Assembly: GCF_050947875.1 (NCBI RefSeq) | Contig: NC_134569.1 | Span: 20,125,631 to 20,189,630 of the forward strand | Length of the DNA stretch: 64,000 bases | Direction of reading: 5' to 3' | From: Dermacentor variabilis | Lineage: Eukaryota > Arthropoda > Arachnida > Ixodida > Ixodidae | Shown: positions 14,215 to 26,999 of the stretch, piece after piece | How positions within the stretch are numbered: position 1 is the stretch's first letter | Layout: each line of letters begins with the position of its first letter | Notes under the pieces: model-generated | Told to the model about the DNA's origin: nothing | The model's database searches: none | Seen by the model: only the letters and a program-made list of their open reading frames with translations | Made by a program: the position numbers and the translations under genes

Positions 14215-14440
14215 CTCAGTGAGAAAGCGGTCAGGCAGAGAGGCACAATCTATCCAAATATATTCACTGCATGCTTAGGAGAGGTATTTAAGCAATTACA
14301 CTGGGAAGGAATAAGGGCAACGATCAACGGTGAATATCCCAACAGCCTTCGGCTTGCCGATGACACTGACCTGTTTCGCAACGCTGGGGTCACATTGCAA
14401 CAATTCATTGATGACCTTAATCTAGAAAGGGTCATGCCAT
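14215..14440 (+). pseudogene. RTE reverse transcriptase fragment, decayed
   Basis: The plus-strand frame reads VRQRGTIYPNIFTACLGEVF, matching motif B of the RTE element at 11132-12697 (VRQGDTISPMLFTACLQEVF there). It continues to NSLRLADDTDLF, a decayed motif C in which Phe of FADD is Leu and Ile/Ala are changed. It is a short internal scrap (about 75 codons) of an older RTE copy. The upstream and downstream parts are missing. Confidence 0.75.
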
Positions 14441-15110
14441 CGTCGTCAGGCATTCTACACCGACTCAGCAGCCAAGTTGTCTAATAATTTGTAATAGTAA
14501 TGTCTCGTGGTCGTGACCCCATCACGGTCATCGCATCGTCATCATTCAAGTTTTGTCACCCGACTCTCCTCATGCCGCGGTCACCACGCCATCGTCACCG
14601 CACCATCGCCGTGCATGAGTTGTCATTCTGTCATCGGATGCCTTCGCGGTCGTTCCATCGTTATCACTCGTCATTTGACGCTCGTCATGCCGTCGTCGTC
14701 ACACCATCGTCCTCATACAATTTTCATGATACAGTCGTCGTCACACTATCGTCGTAATACACTCGTCGTAGTCTTATTTTTCTCACACCGTTGTCATGCA
14801 ATCGTCGAGGAAGGCTCGTCGCCATACGGCCGTCGTCAAGCATTCCTTGTCATACCATCGTAGTGATGTCATCGTGCTCGTTCTGTCGTCATCATTTTAA
14901 ATTCCTCATCCAACACTCGTCATTCCGTCTTTGTTACGCCTTCGTCGTTTCATCGACGTCATTCCTTCTTCGCCATGCCCCCCACCCATCCCCCATTGTG
15001 ATTATGCTGCAGTCATTCAATTGTGTGCATGCCGCCGTTGTCATGCCATGTTCGTCATTGTGCCATCGGGATGTAGTCGTTGTCATGCACCCGCTCTCTC
15101 TCTCTCTCTT
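14441..15110. repeat. Degenerate CGTCAT-type tandem repeats
   Basis: The region is dense in GTCGTCAT, CATCGTC and GTCATGCC words on the plus strand, in irregular spacing of roughly 14-20 bp. It looks like an old minisatellite that has drifted. Frames through it are Ser/His/Arg-rich artefacts. Confidence 0.6.
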
Positions 15111-15215
15111 TATCTCTCTCTCTCTCACACACACACGCATTAACAATAAATTGATTGAATAACAATAAGTCACACACACACGCACGCAGTAACAATAAAT
15201 TGAATAACAATAAGT
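15087..15215. repeat. (CT)n, (AC)n and a two-copy 45 bp tandem
   Basis: TCTCTC runs (15091-15125) lead into ACACAC. A unit containing TAACAATAAATTGA and TAACAATAAGTCACAC is then repeated twice (about 15129-15178 and 15179-15218). Short tandem repeat only, no coding value. Confidence 0.7.
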
Positions 15216-15689
15216 CACAACAACCCAGCATTCCAACAATCCATCCCAACAATGCCACAACCCATTTACAACAACCTCTACAGGATAGTTATAGAAAGAT
15301 TTTGCGTCAAAATGGCAAAAGCAACGGTGCTCTGACGAACTCTAGACGACATGGAGAATAGATCGCAAGTAGTCACCTTTGTAATATTGACGTACACTGA
15401 CACTCCTACATGGCAGTCAATGCCATCTGGTTCTACGTGGCCATATCCCTGTAAGGAACACAATGACGCTTTAGTAGTTGTGTCATATATTAGTAGCCTT
15501 GTCTAGTACCAGCAGTATTTACACATATAAATACCTAGTACACAGGCATTTACATGTGTACTCATGTAACTAGGCGCATACTTAAGCGGAACCTAAGCCA
15601 GCCATAAGAAAAACTGTACATGTCCCACGCGCTGTGGGAATCGCTTTCAGTGAAGCTTTTAGTTTTCTTTCATTAAAGTTCGGACCTTG
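15216..15689. other. Intergenic, nothing recognised
   Basis: CAACAA-rich start then mixed sequence. No feature recognised. Confidence 0.4.
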
Positions 15690-16980
15690 TATGGCCATCC
15701 ATACTCGCTATCACCGTTAGCGGCGCCCACACTTCAACTCCGGATGCGAAGCAACTTCCTCATACCACCTCGAAATGCTGCAGCTGAAAGCCTAGCAGCA
15801 CTATCGTATAAGATCGTACAAGAAAATAACGCCTGCGGCTTTTCTGAACCTTGTGTTGCAATATGCTGTGAAAGGGCTCGTCAAAGTGCCTAATGTGCAC
15901 TATCAGCACCTCCACAGCAATCTGCGTTTGTATTGGTCGGTTCGGAGCGATTAGATGCCCCCGTTGACGGGCATTTTGGCAAACGAAGATAAACTCTGAG
16001 AGCTCGAGCTTGAATAGCTTGTAGAGCACAAAGATTTGTCCTGCAAGTGTTGGTCAATACGGGCAAGCGGTGTCTCAAAAAAGCCAGAAAATTTGCCCAG
16101 TACAATTTTAACATTGTTTTTACGGACATTACTCAAGTTTTTCCTCCCAGAAAACTGGACATCTGGGAAATTGTTGTCAGGCGCTGTTACACGCAGGTCA
16201 CTATATATATCGCCATCCCTGAGAGCGAGAGAGAGGGAGAGAGAGATTTACAGAAAGGCAGAGAGGTCGGCCTGCGCTATAACTTGCTCTGGTATCTATC
16301 AATGATTATGCTAAGAAATGTGTAAGTGGTGGCATAGGAAAAGATCCGATCGCTGATAGAGAAGGCATAGGGTGTCATTGGCTAGCGAATGAAAGCCATC
16401 ACCGTACATTTGTCTGTTAGGATTTTGAGGCCTTAGTTGCTCAGGTACGACGCTATCAGTGTTGCAGCTTTTTTGTGTATTGCGCTTATCTGCGCACGTG
16501 TCATGCCCGCACTCCAAACCGATATCTCGTCTGCGTACGTTGACACATTGACTGCAGGTGGCAGATCTACAACGAGGTCAATGAGCCTGAGCTTGTATAG
16601 GGTGGGGGCTTAGTACTCCGCTTTGAGAAACGCCTCTGCAGGTGTAGTTTCGTGCGCTTGAGTCATCGTCGGTACACACAAAGAATGATCTCATAAACAA
16701 GTAATTACAAATGTATTGAAATACTCGGCCCCCAGTGCCAACATCCCAAGAGCATCGAGAATGGCCTCGTGAGATACTTTATTCTAACGTACCCGCCGCT
16801 TGGAGTGATTTCTATAAGGTCACAACATTTACCCCGACTCCGTGCTTGGTTTCCGACGAGACCTTTCGTCAATGGACCATATTGTTGATTTCGCTGCATA
16901 TGTCCAGCATCAAAAATTGTGGAAACGATCATCTATCGATTTGATATCAGATATCAAAAGGGAATTATGGCATGGCTTTC
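15690..16980 (-). mobile_element. RNase H-type (I-like) LINE relic, RT to post-RT part
   Basis: On the minus strand the right part (16980-16311) reads the RT palm: STYADEISVW, where intact relatives have IYADDICVW, then LKILTDKCTVMAFIR and TYTFLSIIID. The left part (16204-15690) resumes at RLTTISQMSSFLGGKT and continues with RLPVLTNTCRTNLCALQ and HIRHFDEPFHSILQH. Between them about 14 codons of the family sequence are replaced by a 100 bp tail of another LINE (16205-16310). Motif C is altered (Asp-Glu for Asp-Asp) and several stops and frameshifts are present. Confidence 0.75.
16205..16310 (-). mobile_element. Tiny LINE 3'-end fragment nested in the LINE relic
   Basis: GAGAGAGATTTACAGAAAGG and the following CAGAGAGGTCGGCCTG are shared with 18225-18345 (GAGAGATTTACAGAAAGGCA there). 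On the minus strand this ends in a CT-rich tail, as for other LINE 3' ends here. Only about 100 bp of the donor element is present, an extreme 5' truncation. Confidence 0.6.
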
Positions 16981-16989
16981 TTGTTAACA

Positions 16990-17165
16990 TGGGGCCGAAT
17001 TCACGAAGCTGATCCTTCGTAAGTGCTGTTATAAATAGTCCAGCCACCTACGCAATGATATGTCAAGCATCACAATTGGCTTGCCCGTACTTTTATGAAC
17101 AGGCTTGGCGCAAAATACTTTTTGCGAAAATAGGTCATGACTTTATGGGCCGTACTCATGGAGCT
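16990..17165. mobile_element. MITE-like fragment
   Basis: It starts GGGGCCGAATTCACGAAGC and ends near CTTTATGGGCCGTACTCATG. The two ends are loosely inverted (GGCCGAATTCA against a GGGCCGTACTCAT end). No target duplication was identified. Related start at 9725. Confidence 0.3.
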
Positions 17166-17529
17166 TTTTTCATTTATAAGTACTCTTTGCCATTGGCCTG
17201 TAAGCTTTGCTAATAATCTGTGCAACATCAGGATTGGCCGGAATTCGCCATTACAATTACTTCTAGCGCGAGAATTCTTTGCGAATACAAGCTGGACGTA
17301 CTATTAGCAAATGCAGCCGGCCAATGGGAAAGCGTGCTTGCGAACGAAAAGCTGCTTTGTGACTTCAGCCCCACGTCTGCCACAGTTCCCCTTTCCTTGC
17401 GGTTGCACCGTACACGCAGCTCAGTTTCTCAAACGTTGAAGCAACGTGCTTCAGGCGCGTGACTGAACTCAAAAGAAACAGGCATTCGATGAGGTGCCTT
17501 CAAAATATTTTATAAAGCGAAAATAAACA
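17166..17529. other. Intergenic, nothing recognised
   Basis: Mixed sequence without a recognised feature; AAATAAACATTAAAA occurs at 17519-17535. Confidence 0.35.
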
Positions 17530-18020
17530 TTAAAAACAGCGCAACAACGCAACGTGGCGGCGTTTCGCCATCCCTTCGCGGACACCGCAAGCGGTCAGCG
17601 GTTGTCTCGGCGACGGTCGCACGCGGTACTCCGTATGGCGGAGCTGTATCGGGTCATGCGGCCGCCGCAGCTTTCGCCACGCTACTCCTTTTCTTCCGCT
17701 TCCTCTGCACAGGGGTGTCCTGGGCTGTTTGTTTTGGCTGCGGCGTTGACAGGGTCTGTGGGCGACGCACTTGTCTCCGGCAGAAGCGTAAGCACGTGGC
17801 CTGCCTGATGAGCCCTGGAGACGCGTGCCGACTTCCCAAGAACAGGCCGCGCGCCGCTATGATGCGCGTTGCCGTGGAGACAGATGGGGAGCGCGAGAAG
17901 ATTAACTCGTTGGCGCCTTCCCGTGTGGCCGCGAACGCTGTACGCCGCTTGTTGCGGCGCTCTCGTTCGACGCGGAGTTTCCGCTTTCGGCCGAGGGCAG
18001 ATGCCCGGCTATAACGGGTG
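17530..18020 (+). promoter_or_regulatory. CpG-rich segment, possible promoter or LTR remnant
   Basis: A sharply GC- and CpG-rich block in an AT-rich neighbourhood, ending with a TATA-like CGGCTATAACGG at about 18006-18017. It contains no recognised coding sequence; overlapping frames on both strands are Arg/Ala-rich. It could be a CpG island of an unseen gene or the regulatory part of an LTR-type element. No second copy exists in the window to decide. Confidence 0.25.
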
Positions 18021-18224
18021 ACCGACGTGGTGGCTCTTCCTGAGGAAATTCGGTCGGCAAGGTTGGCATTCTCGCCCTGTTTAATTAAAGGCCACGAACA
18101 ACCCTTGTTCAGGGAGAAGATGTATTATTTTTGTTGCTGTTGTTGTTTGGGGGGTAGGGGCATAAAGCAAGGGGATAGTAAGAGACTCATTGCTCGAATA
18201 CACAAAATGGCTTAACAGGGACTC

Positions 18225-18345
18225 AATAAATAGAGAGAGAGAGAGCGAGAGAAAGAGAGAGAGAGATTTACAGAAAGGCAGAGCGGTCGGTCTGAGCCAT
18301 AACTTGCTCTGGCCTGCTGCTCTACGCTGGGAAAAAGGGGTGGTC
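18225..18345 (-). mobile_element. LINE 3'-tail fragment
   Basis: Same sequence family as 16205-16310. A (GA)n run is followed by GATTTACAGAAAGGCAGAGC and then CTCTGGCCTGCTGCTC. On the minus strand this is a short 3' UTR ending in (CT)n. The coding part is absent. Confidence 0.55.
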
Positions 18346-19026
18346 TAGTTTCGATGAACATAGGGGTTTGTGCAGGTGTGTGTGTGTGTGTGTGTTTTTT
18401 TTGAGTGTTCGAAATAAAGCGAAGAAAAATTCGAATAGAAGACAGTAAGCTACGAATGCGAACGGAACGCTGGAATTCGGTATGTTCCGTAAGGTGCCCA
18501 ATAATCGGGCGAAACAAGCGGAAGTGGTGCGTTTGACCCTTTATGGTATTGTATTGTATATTTCCCTGAACTCATTTGTACCTTCTGTCTATGTTATGAT
18601 AAAAAAAAATTTCCCTTCATGAAGTGAACAGCACAATTACTCTGTGATTTGTTTTCCGTATTGGGATTATTAAAGGAAAGCTTTTTATTTTTGCAGACAG
18701 TTTAAAGCCCTTACATATATTTACGTATGGGTAGTACTTCTCTCGCATAAAATAATTGCGAATATTACCATCAAAGAGTCTAAAAATGTTTTTTAAATAT
18801 GTACAAAGCTTATACACAGCGAACACATTAAAAAATTCTTAATGTTGATTGTGGCACATAGCTCAATTCTAGTTTATGAGCCGGTCTACTCGAAGCGGCG
18901 GACACTACTTGCACAAAGAATTGAAATGCAAAATCGACTAATTAACTATAATTAACTGATTACCTTCTAGCTAATTATCATATGACCCATATTGCAATTA
19001 CAAATTCTAGCAATGGACTTCGCAAG
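18346..19026. other. Intergenic with a short (TG)n tract
   Basis: (TG)n at 18377-18394 followed by T8, then AT-rich DNA. No gene or repeat was recognised. Confidence 0.4.
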
Positions 19027-19153
19027 GCGGATCCATAAATACTTCGTTTAGCGCAAAACAACGGACACAAGAAAAGGCGACAGGACAAGGACTGTCCTGT
19101 CGCCTTTTCTTGTGTCCGTTGTTTTGCGCTAAACGAAGTATTTATGGATCCGC
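19027..19153. repeat. Perfect long hairpin, 61 bp arms, 5 nt loop
   Basis: Bases 19027-19087 are the exact reverse complement of 19093-19153, with a 5-base loop. The arms begin CGGATCCATAAATAC, pass through AGCGCAAAACAACGGACAC and end GGCGACAGGACA at the apex. The right arm is followed by ACCAACTAGCCC. A hairpin of equal arm length, with the same GACAGGAC apex and a similar flank, lies in the 3' region of the Penelope-like element (62409-62535), and another at 48528-48645. Likely a Penelope terminal remnant (inference). Confidence 0.85.
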
Positions 19154-19332
19154 ACCAACTAGCCCGCCAACACATTGAGCTGAGGCGGATCCACTTGGAG
19201 CGAGTTCTCAAGACGACACCAGTTCCGAGATATAAATTCCCGAACTTTGCGGAGAAATGCATTGGCGTTCTAGTTACTTGTGTGCTCCAGTGCATGAAAC
19301 GACGTTTTGTTAACAAATGTAATGCGCCAAAC

Positions 19333-20925
19333 AAGGCAAATAAATATGTTGGACAGTCACAGATTCACAGATCACAAAATTCTAATCCTTCCCCCCCCCC
19401 CCTCCCTCCACACCCCCTGATGTATCGCGCGCCACGGAAGGTGGCGTGCTTCCTCACTGCTTTTCTCCCTTGCGCACACAAGACTGAGCCACCGTCGTCG
19501 GCTCACCCATGCCCCCCCCCCCCCATGCTTCCACTCGCACATACAGCATGCGGCGAGCAGTTACGATGTTATCGCCCTTGGACTTTATACGGAGCATGAG
19601 TGCGACGGTGACGGCAGGAATGTGCCTGGAGTGTCCATTTAATTGCTATCGCAACAATATAATAAGAGTATTCGGCAACTGAAGCGTGCCGTGGCCCTTT
19701 ACTTTCCGCAAAAGAAGTAACGACATCGCACTTTCACCATGCGCCAATTCACTGCGCCGCAACAATGTCTTTTATTTTTTTGTGGGGACGGAACTCCGAA
19801 AAAAAAAACACAATGGAAAGCATGTTGGCCAAAATGCAATGCGTATTTTGGGCACCTAATGTGGCTACCGAAGAAATATCGAAGAAAACATGAGACGCTT
19901 GGTCCACAGAGAACCATACGCCTACTGCTCGGTATCCTACGCCGGCGAGACAAGACTTTCCGAAGAGGTTGCGCTCGAGCGAAAGCGTTGCAATCCGTTG
20001 AGTCCCCACAGTGATGACGGCTAGCGACCTCTGTTTCATTTACTCGTCTGCTAGCCAGAAAACGTCCAAAACTCTGCCAGGCGAAAATCCACTCCGCCAG
20101 AGAAAAGCGAACACGCACCGAAGTGCGCCGCGCGGTGGTCGGGGCAACATGAGAAACACGCATGCGCTCTGGCTGGCTCCGGCAGCCCGCGGGTAGCGAG
20201 AACAAGAAAATGAAGAAACTCATGGTGTCTTCGGGACTGAAAGTCAAAGTAGAAAAATAAAAAAAAGAACGTAGTTACCTTTGCTGGCTTTAGTGTCTTG
20301 ACATAAATGCTTTGGCAGGGGGTGAAAAAGAAAATATTGATAACCTTTTTGTGACATGATGGCACAAAGGAACCACCACAACGCTTCCTCTCATCGGACC
20401 TCGCTGCGTGCTTTGTCAGCTTGTCTGATAGTGTGTCGATTTGGCTTGTCTCGTTGTATGGTACGATTACGACTTTCGAAAAGTCAATGCGCCTTTGGCG
20501 TCAAATGTTTATAACAACATTAAACCCACAAAGTTCCGGAATTGAAAATCTAAAGGGCAACCTTGGAAATGTCAGTGCACCTTTCGCATCAAAAATTTAC
20601 GAGAACTTTATACCCATAAAGTTTCGGAATTGAAACCCGCACGCTGCGTCGATTCCGCGGCCTCCGCGAGATGCCGCGACGAGCCCGTTCGCCATCAAAA
20701 CGCCCCCGAAACTTTGTGCTCGTATGGGGCTCCTTGCGTTATGCGACTCCCTGTGCATGGGCGTTGCCGCGAAATCCAGCCCGAGTTTGCAATGTTTGTG
20801 CTGAAATGTCTTCTCGAGCGTGAAAATGACATTGTAGACAAAATTCAAAATGATTTCCGGGGCCGGGGGTTGTTTTGGTCGGCGGTGCATGACAGCACGA
20901 AAAAATTTCGTGGGCGAGGGGCGCT
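19333..20925. repeat. Unclassified 1.6 kb dispersed repeat, copy 2
   Basis: Aligns with 1-1690 in the same orientation, with many substitutions and small indels and without the Ruka fragment found in copy 1. It includes poly-C tracts near 19389 and 19513. The right end is the TTTTGGTCGGCGGTGCATG block followed by ACGAAAAAATTTCG at 20907-20920. No coding frame is conserved between copies. The left boundary is not determined because copy 1 is cut by the window edge. Confidence 0.7.
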
Positions 20926-21105
20926 GCAAGTGGTGTAGTCGGTGGTGCAGTGGGTGCCTCATCGGGATGCTGTGCGGAAGTAACAGGGTTCGAGCCCAAC
21001 CATCGCACCAACTTGTGTCACCGAGTATGTGACATTGTGTACATACTTGTCGATCTTCAACGAATATCTCTCACGTCGACGTGGGTCACACTGTAGACGC
21101 GGGGC
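20926..21105 (+). mobile_element. tRNA-derived SINE, third family
   Basis: A Pol III-type promoter is visible: an A-box-like TGGTGCAGTGGG at 20943-20954 and a B box GGTTCGAGCC at 20987-20996, followed by the complement-like CCCAACCATCGCACC closing a tRNA-like acceptor. The body after it (CACCGAGTATGTGACATTGTG and onward) resembles the monomer of the decayed tandem array at 55040-55400. The tail is not well defined. Confidence 0.55.
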
Positions 21106-21426
21106 TGGGTGGGTAAACCGCTGTTCGAATAGACTTTTTGACGCCGACTTGGAGCACTCGGTCTGTGCCGCTCTACAATTACGAAAAAAAAAGCCTTTAA
21201 ATTTATGCGATGCTGAGTGGATGTTATTTCACGAAATATGCAATATTTTTTTATTTCTTGCCGCCATTTCACTTCCTTGCGCACTTCCTTTAACTCCTTC
21301 TTCGTCTTCTTGCGTTTCCAATGACTTTTCCAAATTTGTTATCGTTTGGTGAGGTGCACTTTAGCCGCAGCCACCATATGGCAATTTTCAATGCGCTTCA
21401 AATTACATCGAGTAGGCTAACGATAA
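21106..21426. other. Intergenic, nothing recognised
   Basis: Short frames only; no feature recognised. Confidence 0.4.
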
Positions 21427-21668
21427 ATTCTGGCGTTTTACGTGCCAAAACCACGATATGATTGCAGGCACGCCGTAGCGGAGGAATTCCGGATTAATTT
21501 TGACTACCCGGTGTTCTTTAACGGGCACACTGTGCACATTACGCGGGGGGTTTTTGCATTTCGCCCCAATAGAAATGAGGCCGTAGTGGCTGGGATTTCA
21601 TTCCGCGCCCTCGAGCTTAGCAGCGCAATACGCCCCCACGGCGGGTGCGGGCAGGTAACATTGCTAGT
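21427..21668 (-). mobile_element. Ruka-like SINE, near full length, diverged
   Basis: Plus-strand reading shows TTTTACGTGCCAAAACCACG, then GGCACGCCGTAGCGGAGGA, then GTTCTTTAACGGGCACAC, then TTTGCATTTCGCCCCAATAG, and ends with CCCCACGGCGGGT, in the same order as the copy at 30967-31208. The SINE is therefore on the minus strand with its tRNA-like head at the right. Many substitutions mark it as old; no target duplication is visible. Confidence 0.75.
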
Positions 21669-22555
21669 GGCATTGTCTCTACTGCGATTATTGTGATATG
21701 CTCGTTCAGTTATTATATTTTAATTTTTGTTTAATTACCCACCAAATATATTTTCCTTGTTATATTTTCAAAATTTTCTTATTTATGGTTACTCATTTCA
21801 TTTTCCATATGTGTGACCAATTGCCTCGCGCACATGCGCCATGGCGAAAGAAATCATCATCAACAATGCACGCTCCTTTCATAGCTCGTCGTATATAACT
21901 CCGCATACAATTCCAGGACTGTGCATTCGGCATTTTATTATGCGGCATGATGCCGGAATTTTGAAAGCAGTGCGCTGCTCTGTGGCCCACTGGGCTCTGT
22001 TGGATGTTGCTCTCCAAGAGTCGTTCACCAGAACAGGTCGTTGGAGTTAAGTGTACTATAAGGATGAATTGTGTCCTTGTAGTCATCTCCGATGTCTATA
22101 TGTAGTTTCTAAATGCACACCTACCGACACATACAAAAATGGTACGCGTCATTCATTGTCACCTTAGGTCCGACTCAGGGCATCAATTTTCGTCATTCAT
22201 TAAATGGGATAGAAAAACAGAGTTGCGACAACACGGTAATTCGCATGCCTTTGATGAAAAAAAAAGAAGAAAGGTCGAGAGAGAAAGTGAGTACAAATCT
22301 TGTTAAAACAATAACCATTTACGACAAATATTCCATAACTTATTACGGCAAAGCAAACGAGAATTTTGGCGACTCGTTCACCGTTGAGTGATACCGTTTA
22401 CCACCGGGCTGCTTTCCCAATGTACATGATATCTTTCTGTGGACCAGTCTTCTCTGTCGCCTTAGTACAAGAGAAAGACAGCATTGTCCCGGCTGCCCAT
22501 AAAACATATCATGTTGCCCTCTCTACGACACGATCATGGAGGTGGAGCAATTGCT
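21669..22555. other. Intergenic, nothing recognised
   Basis: AT-rich then mixed sequence. Frames are below 100 codons and unrecognised. Confidence 0.4.
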
Positions 22556-22612
22556 AGCCATGATCGCAAGGCTAAACCCGCCTGTTGGTACAATCCACAA
22601 CCACCAGCGTGG
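22556..22612 (+). mobile_element. LINE 3'-tail motif
   Basis: GATCGCAAGGCTAAACCCGC followed by CTGTTG and an ACCACC-like end matches the tail of the LINE fragment ending at 29505 and the reverse complement of 26620-26690. Only the last 50 or so bases of that LINE family are recognisable here. Confidence 0.4.
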
Positions 22613-24355
<1,743 letters not shown>

Positions 24356-24478
24356 TAGGTTTGGGTGCGCGTTAAAGAACCCCGCTTGATCAAAATGAAT
24401 GCCGAGTCCCCTTGCTACGACGCGCCTCATGATCATATCGTGACTTTGGCATGTAAAACAGCTTAATTAAATGTTAAT
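24356..24478 (+). mobile_element. Ruka-like SINE, 3' body fragment, diverged
   Basis: GGGTGCGCGTTAAAGAACCCC followed by CGAGTCCCCTTGCTACGACG, GCCTCATGATCATATCGTG and TTTGGCATGTAAAAC matches the SINE body in plus orientation, ending in an AATTAAAT tail. The tRNA-like head is missing. It sits just upstream of the LINE starting near 24481. Confidence 0.6.
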
Positions 24479-24492
24479 CCTAATTAGAAGAC

Positions 24493-25090
24493 TTGCTCTC
24501 ACGCATCCATTTTCTCGGCCTCAGAGCCATTTTGATACTTACCAAGGATGGCCCAACCTCCCCGCATTACATTAACCGTGGGGTGCCTCAGGGCGGAGTA
24601 CTGAGCCCAACGCTCTTCAGTCTAACAATCATTGGCCTTGCCGACATCCTGCCATGCACTGTTAGGCTCTCCATCTATGCCGACGACATTTGCACTTGGA
24701 CGTCGGGTGTGACGCGACTGCAACTTCGCGCGCGGCTTCAGAAGGCAGCCACTTTAGCATCATCCTACCTTAGAGAGCAAGGACTTCATATATCATACGA
24801 AAAGTGTGCAGTGGTGGCGTTTACCAGGAAATTAATGTCCGCAAACGTGATATCCGCCGACAGACAACTGATCTCGTACAGCACGAGTCACAGATTTTAG
24901 GGGGTGGTCATTGACAAAAATATCTCCTGGACCCCTCATGTGAATTATGTGAGAAAACGCCTTTCAGGAATTTGCCATATGTTCAAGTTCCTTGCAGGAA
25001 AGACCTGGGGAGTGCCAATACAATCCATGCTGCAACTGTACAGGGTCCTCTTTATTGCATCACTACATCAACCAGTTCCGCTGGCGCTCT
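24493..25090 (+). pseudogene. RT palm and thumb of RNase H-type LINE
   Basis: Frame 24493-24900 has GVPQGGVLSPTLFSLTIIG (motif B), then SIYADDICTW (motif C, both Asp intact) and EKCAVVAFTRK. It hits a stop at 24898-24900. It resumes at 24904 with IDKNISWTPHV and FKFLAGKTWGV. Motif A and the fingers are absent because of 5' truncation. In a live element this domain copies RNA into DNA at the target nick. Confidence 0.85.
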
Positions 25091-25919
25091 AGTTATACCA
25101 ACAATGAGAATAACCCAGCGGTTCAAGACTTCCCATGTCACTACGTTTACAGCTGCAGAGCTCGCGGCTCTCCGCGACGCACTTCATGTGATAAAGACTG
25201 AAAGTCCTAAAAAATGGGCGGTCTTCTGCGATTCAAGGGCGGCCTTGCAATGTGTGCAGTCATTTCTCCGACATGCAGCTCACGATCAGCTCACGTGCGA
25301 AATCGTGGAACTTATCCGTTACTTAAGTGAAAAAGGCCATGATATCTCTTTCGAGTGGATACCAGGTCATTGCGGTATCATAGGAAATGATGACGCCGAT
25401 AAGGCAGCTCGGACATCAAACCAAGAAGACCGCTGCGTCCCCATTCCTCTCTCAAGGACCGACGCCACGAGACAACTTGGCATTTTAGCACGCACGATCT
25501 CCTTAGCAGAGTGGAACACCACACATACAAGGCGCACAAGACTGCACAGACTAAACAACTCAGACCTCCAGCTTAAACTCAGACCTCCAGCCGGTCTACA
25601 CCGACGTGAAGCGTCTCTTCTGTGTCGGTTATGGCTTGGAGTTGCCTTCACGAATGCCTACTCAGCACTAATTGGAATGGCTGATAGTCCTGCATGTGAT
25701 GTTTGCGGATGCGAGGAGAACATTGAACACTTATTGTGCCATTGTCCTCAATTTCAAGCACAAAGACAATCTTTGTCCAACACATTGAGGAAATTAGATG
25801 ATCGTCCTCTGAGTGAACAGACGTTACTAGAGCGCCGTCCCGACCGATCATCGGCTCAGAAGTCAGTGAAGGCACTTTTATGCTTTCTCAGAACTTTTGG
25901 TTTGCGCGAGCGTCTTTAA
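24972..25919 (+). pseudogene. RNase H and Cys-rich C-terminal domain of the LINE
   Basis: A long open frame (315 codons). The real homology begins near STSSAGALVIP at about 25070, just after the place where intact relatives carry the YxDGS catalytic Asp. About 150-200 residues between the RT thumb and this point are missing, together with that first Asp. Remaining RNase H residues are visible: AELAALRDAL (Glu), FCDSRAAL (Asp), WIPGHCGIIGNDDADKAA (His and last Asp). Then follow RLRLxxHR-like spacer residues, REASLLCRLWLGVAFTNAY, and CDVCGCEENIEHLLCHC, the Cys/His cluster typical of these LINE C-termini. The domain would remove RNA from the RNA-DNA hybrid. The first residues of the frame are read-through in a shifted frame. 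Confidence 0.85.
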
Positions 25920-26072
25920 CTCAAGTGCTGTCCGTACACGTACCTACACCTTCTCTCTTCCTTCTCTCGCTTCCCCTTATCCCTTCCCCCAGCGTAGGGT
26001 AGCCAACCAGACTATTGACTGGTTAACATCCTTGCATTCCTATATTACTCTCTCTCTCTCACACACACACAA

Positions 26073-26614
26073 AGATCACGAATGCGTCATCGCAGAATTT
26101 TTTTCAGACGTCTGAGAATATGAAACTTCATCCAAGGCATCTTCCTCTCAAGTAGCTAACAATCTGGCTGAAGTAGCCGCTGTTGGAGTTCGCTAGCCCG
26201 TCGCAACAATAGCGGGCAAGACTACGGGCAAGTGCTGCACACAGATTTGAACCGTGACGCAGAAGACTGCGAGCCATACATCTCACCTAGCCTTGCTAGA
26301 CCGTCTACGTGACTCCCCGGTCAGACTCGAGCTTTTTATTCGGGGGAAAATTAAGAATGGCCGGAATCCTGCAACTGTTCGTCTACAACTTTGGCTACAT
26401 CCAATGCTGCAATCAAACTTGGTCAGAAATGCGTAACTGGCTTGTCTAGATATCTTTCTACAGGTTGTCGAAAGACACTTGGTGAAGTAAGTGCACGTGG
26501 ATGTCACACAAAGCTGAACTTTTTTGCCATCACAACGAAAAAAGACAAAACCTAGTTGCATTGGTGTTCCGACCTTTAAGTTATTTCATTCCTTATGGGC
26601 GGACGTCGATTTCC
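26073..26614. other. Intergenic, nothing recognised
   Basis: No repeat partner or motif recognised. Confidence 0.4.
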
Positions 26615-26695
26615 TTTTTTTGTGGTTGTGGTGGTGGTGGTGGTGGTGTTGCAGCAGGCGGGGTTAGCCTGGCGCATACATAGCCAGCAACTGTT
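26615..26695 (-). mobile_element. (GGT)n and LINE tail motif
   Basis: Plus strand TGGTGGTGGTGG then TTGCAGCAGGCGGGGTTAGC and CTGGC. Its reverse complement is the GCCAGGCTAACCCCGCCTGC tail seen at 29455-29505 and 22556-22612, with a (CCA)n end. It is a solitary 3' end on the minus strand. Confidence 0.45.
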
Positions 26696-26999
26696 TCTCT
26701 TGAGCCTCCTGTGAGTGGCACTGTGCGTGTCACCAGGTGTCGAAGAGCTCCGTGTCTCGCATGAAGGCAATCGGCAGTCGTTGCGCTCTCTTCCTGAAAG
26801 CCGCGGGCCTCCTTTCTTCTGCGTCAACCTACGAGTACTCTACGTTAACGTATTTCTTTCCATTCCTTCAGGCGTCAGCCATTATTACAGTACTAACGTG
26901 AAGTGTCAGACATATGTGTGTCAGATGGACGAGTGATTTTTAACTTCGGGTCAGTCTCAACGTAGGTCTGGTTCAGCCAAACTTGTACTTATCGTGCTC
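26696..26999. other. Intergenic, nothing recognised
   Basis: Unremarkable sequence. Confidence 0.35.

Larger units (their letters stand above)
24481..26070 (+). mobile_element. RNase H-type (I-like) LINE, 5'-truncated, internal deletion
   Basis: From RT motif B through RNase H and the Cys-rich C-terminus to a 3' UTR containing GGGTAGCCAACCAG and CTGGTTAACATCC (25996-26030) and a (TC)n(AC)n tail at 26046-26072. The same 3' UTR signature appears in minus orientation at 32040-32150, 35345-35410 and 41758-41870, so four copies of one family end in this window. The RT-to-RNase H spacer is deleted here (see the RNase H entry). Confidence 0.85.

Noticed and set aside
20926..21010. Functional tRNA gene
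   Set aside because: A and B boxes are present but the cloverleaf is not complete, and a SINE body follows.
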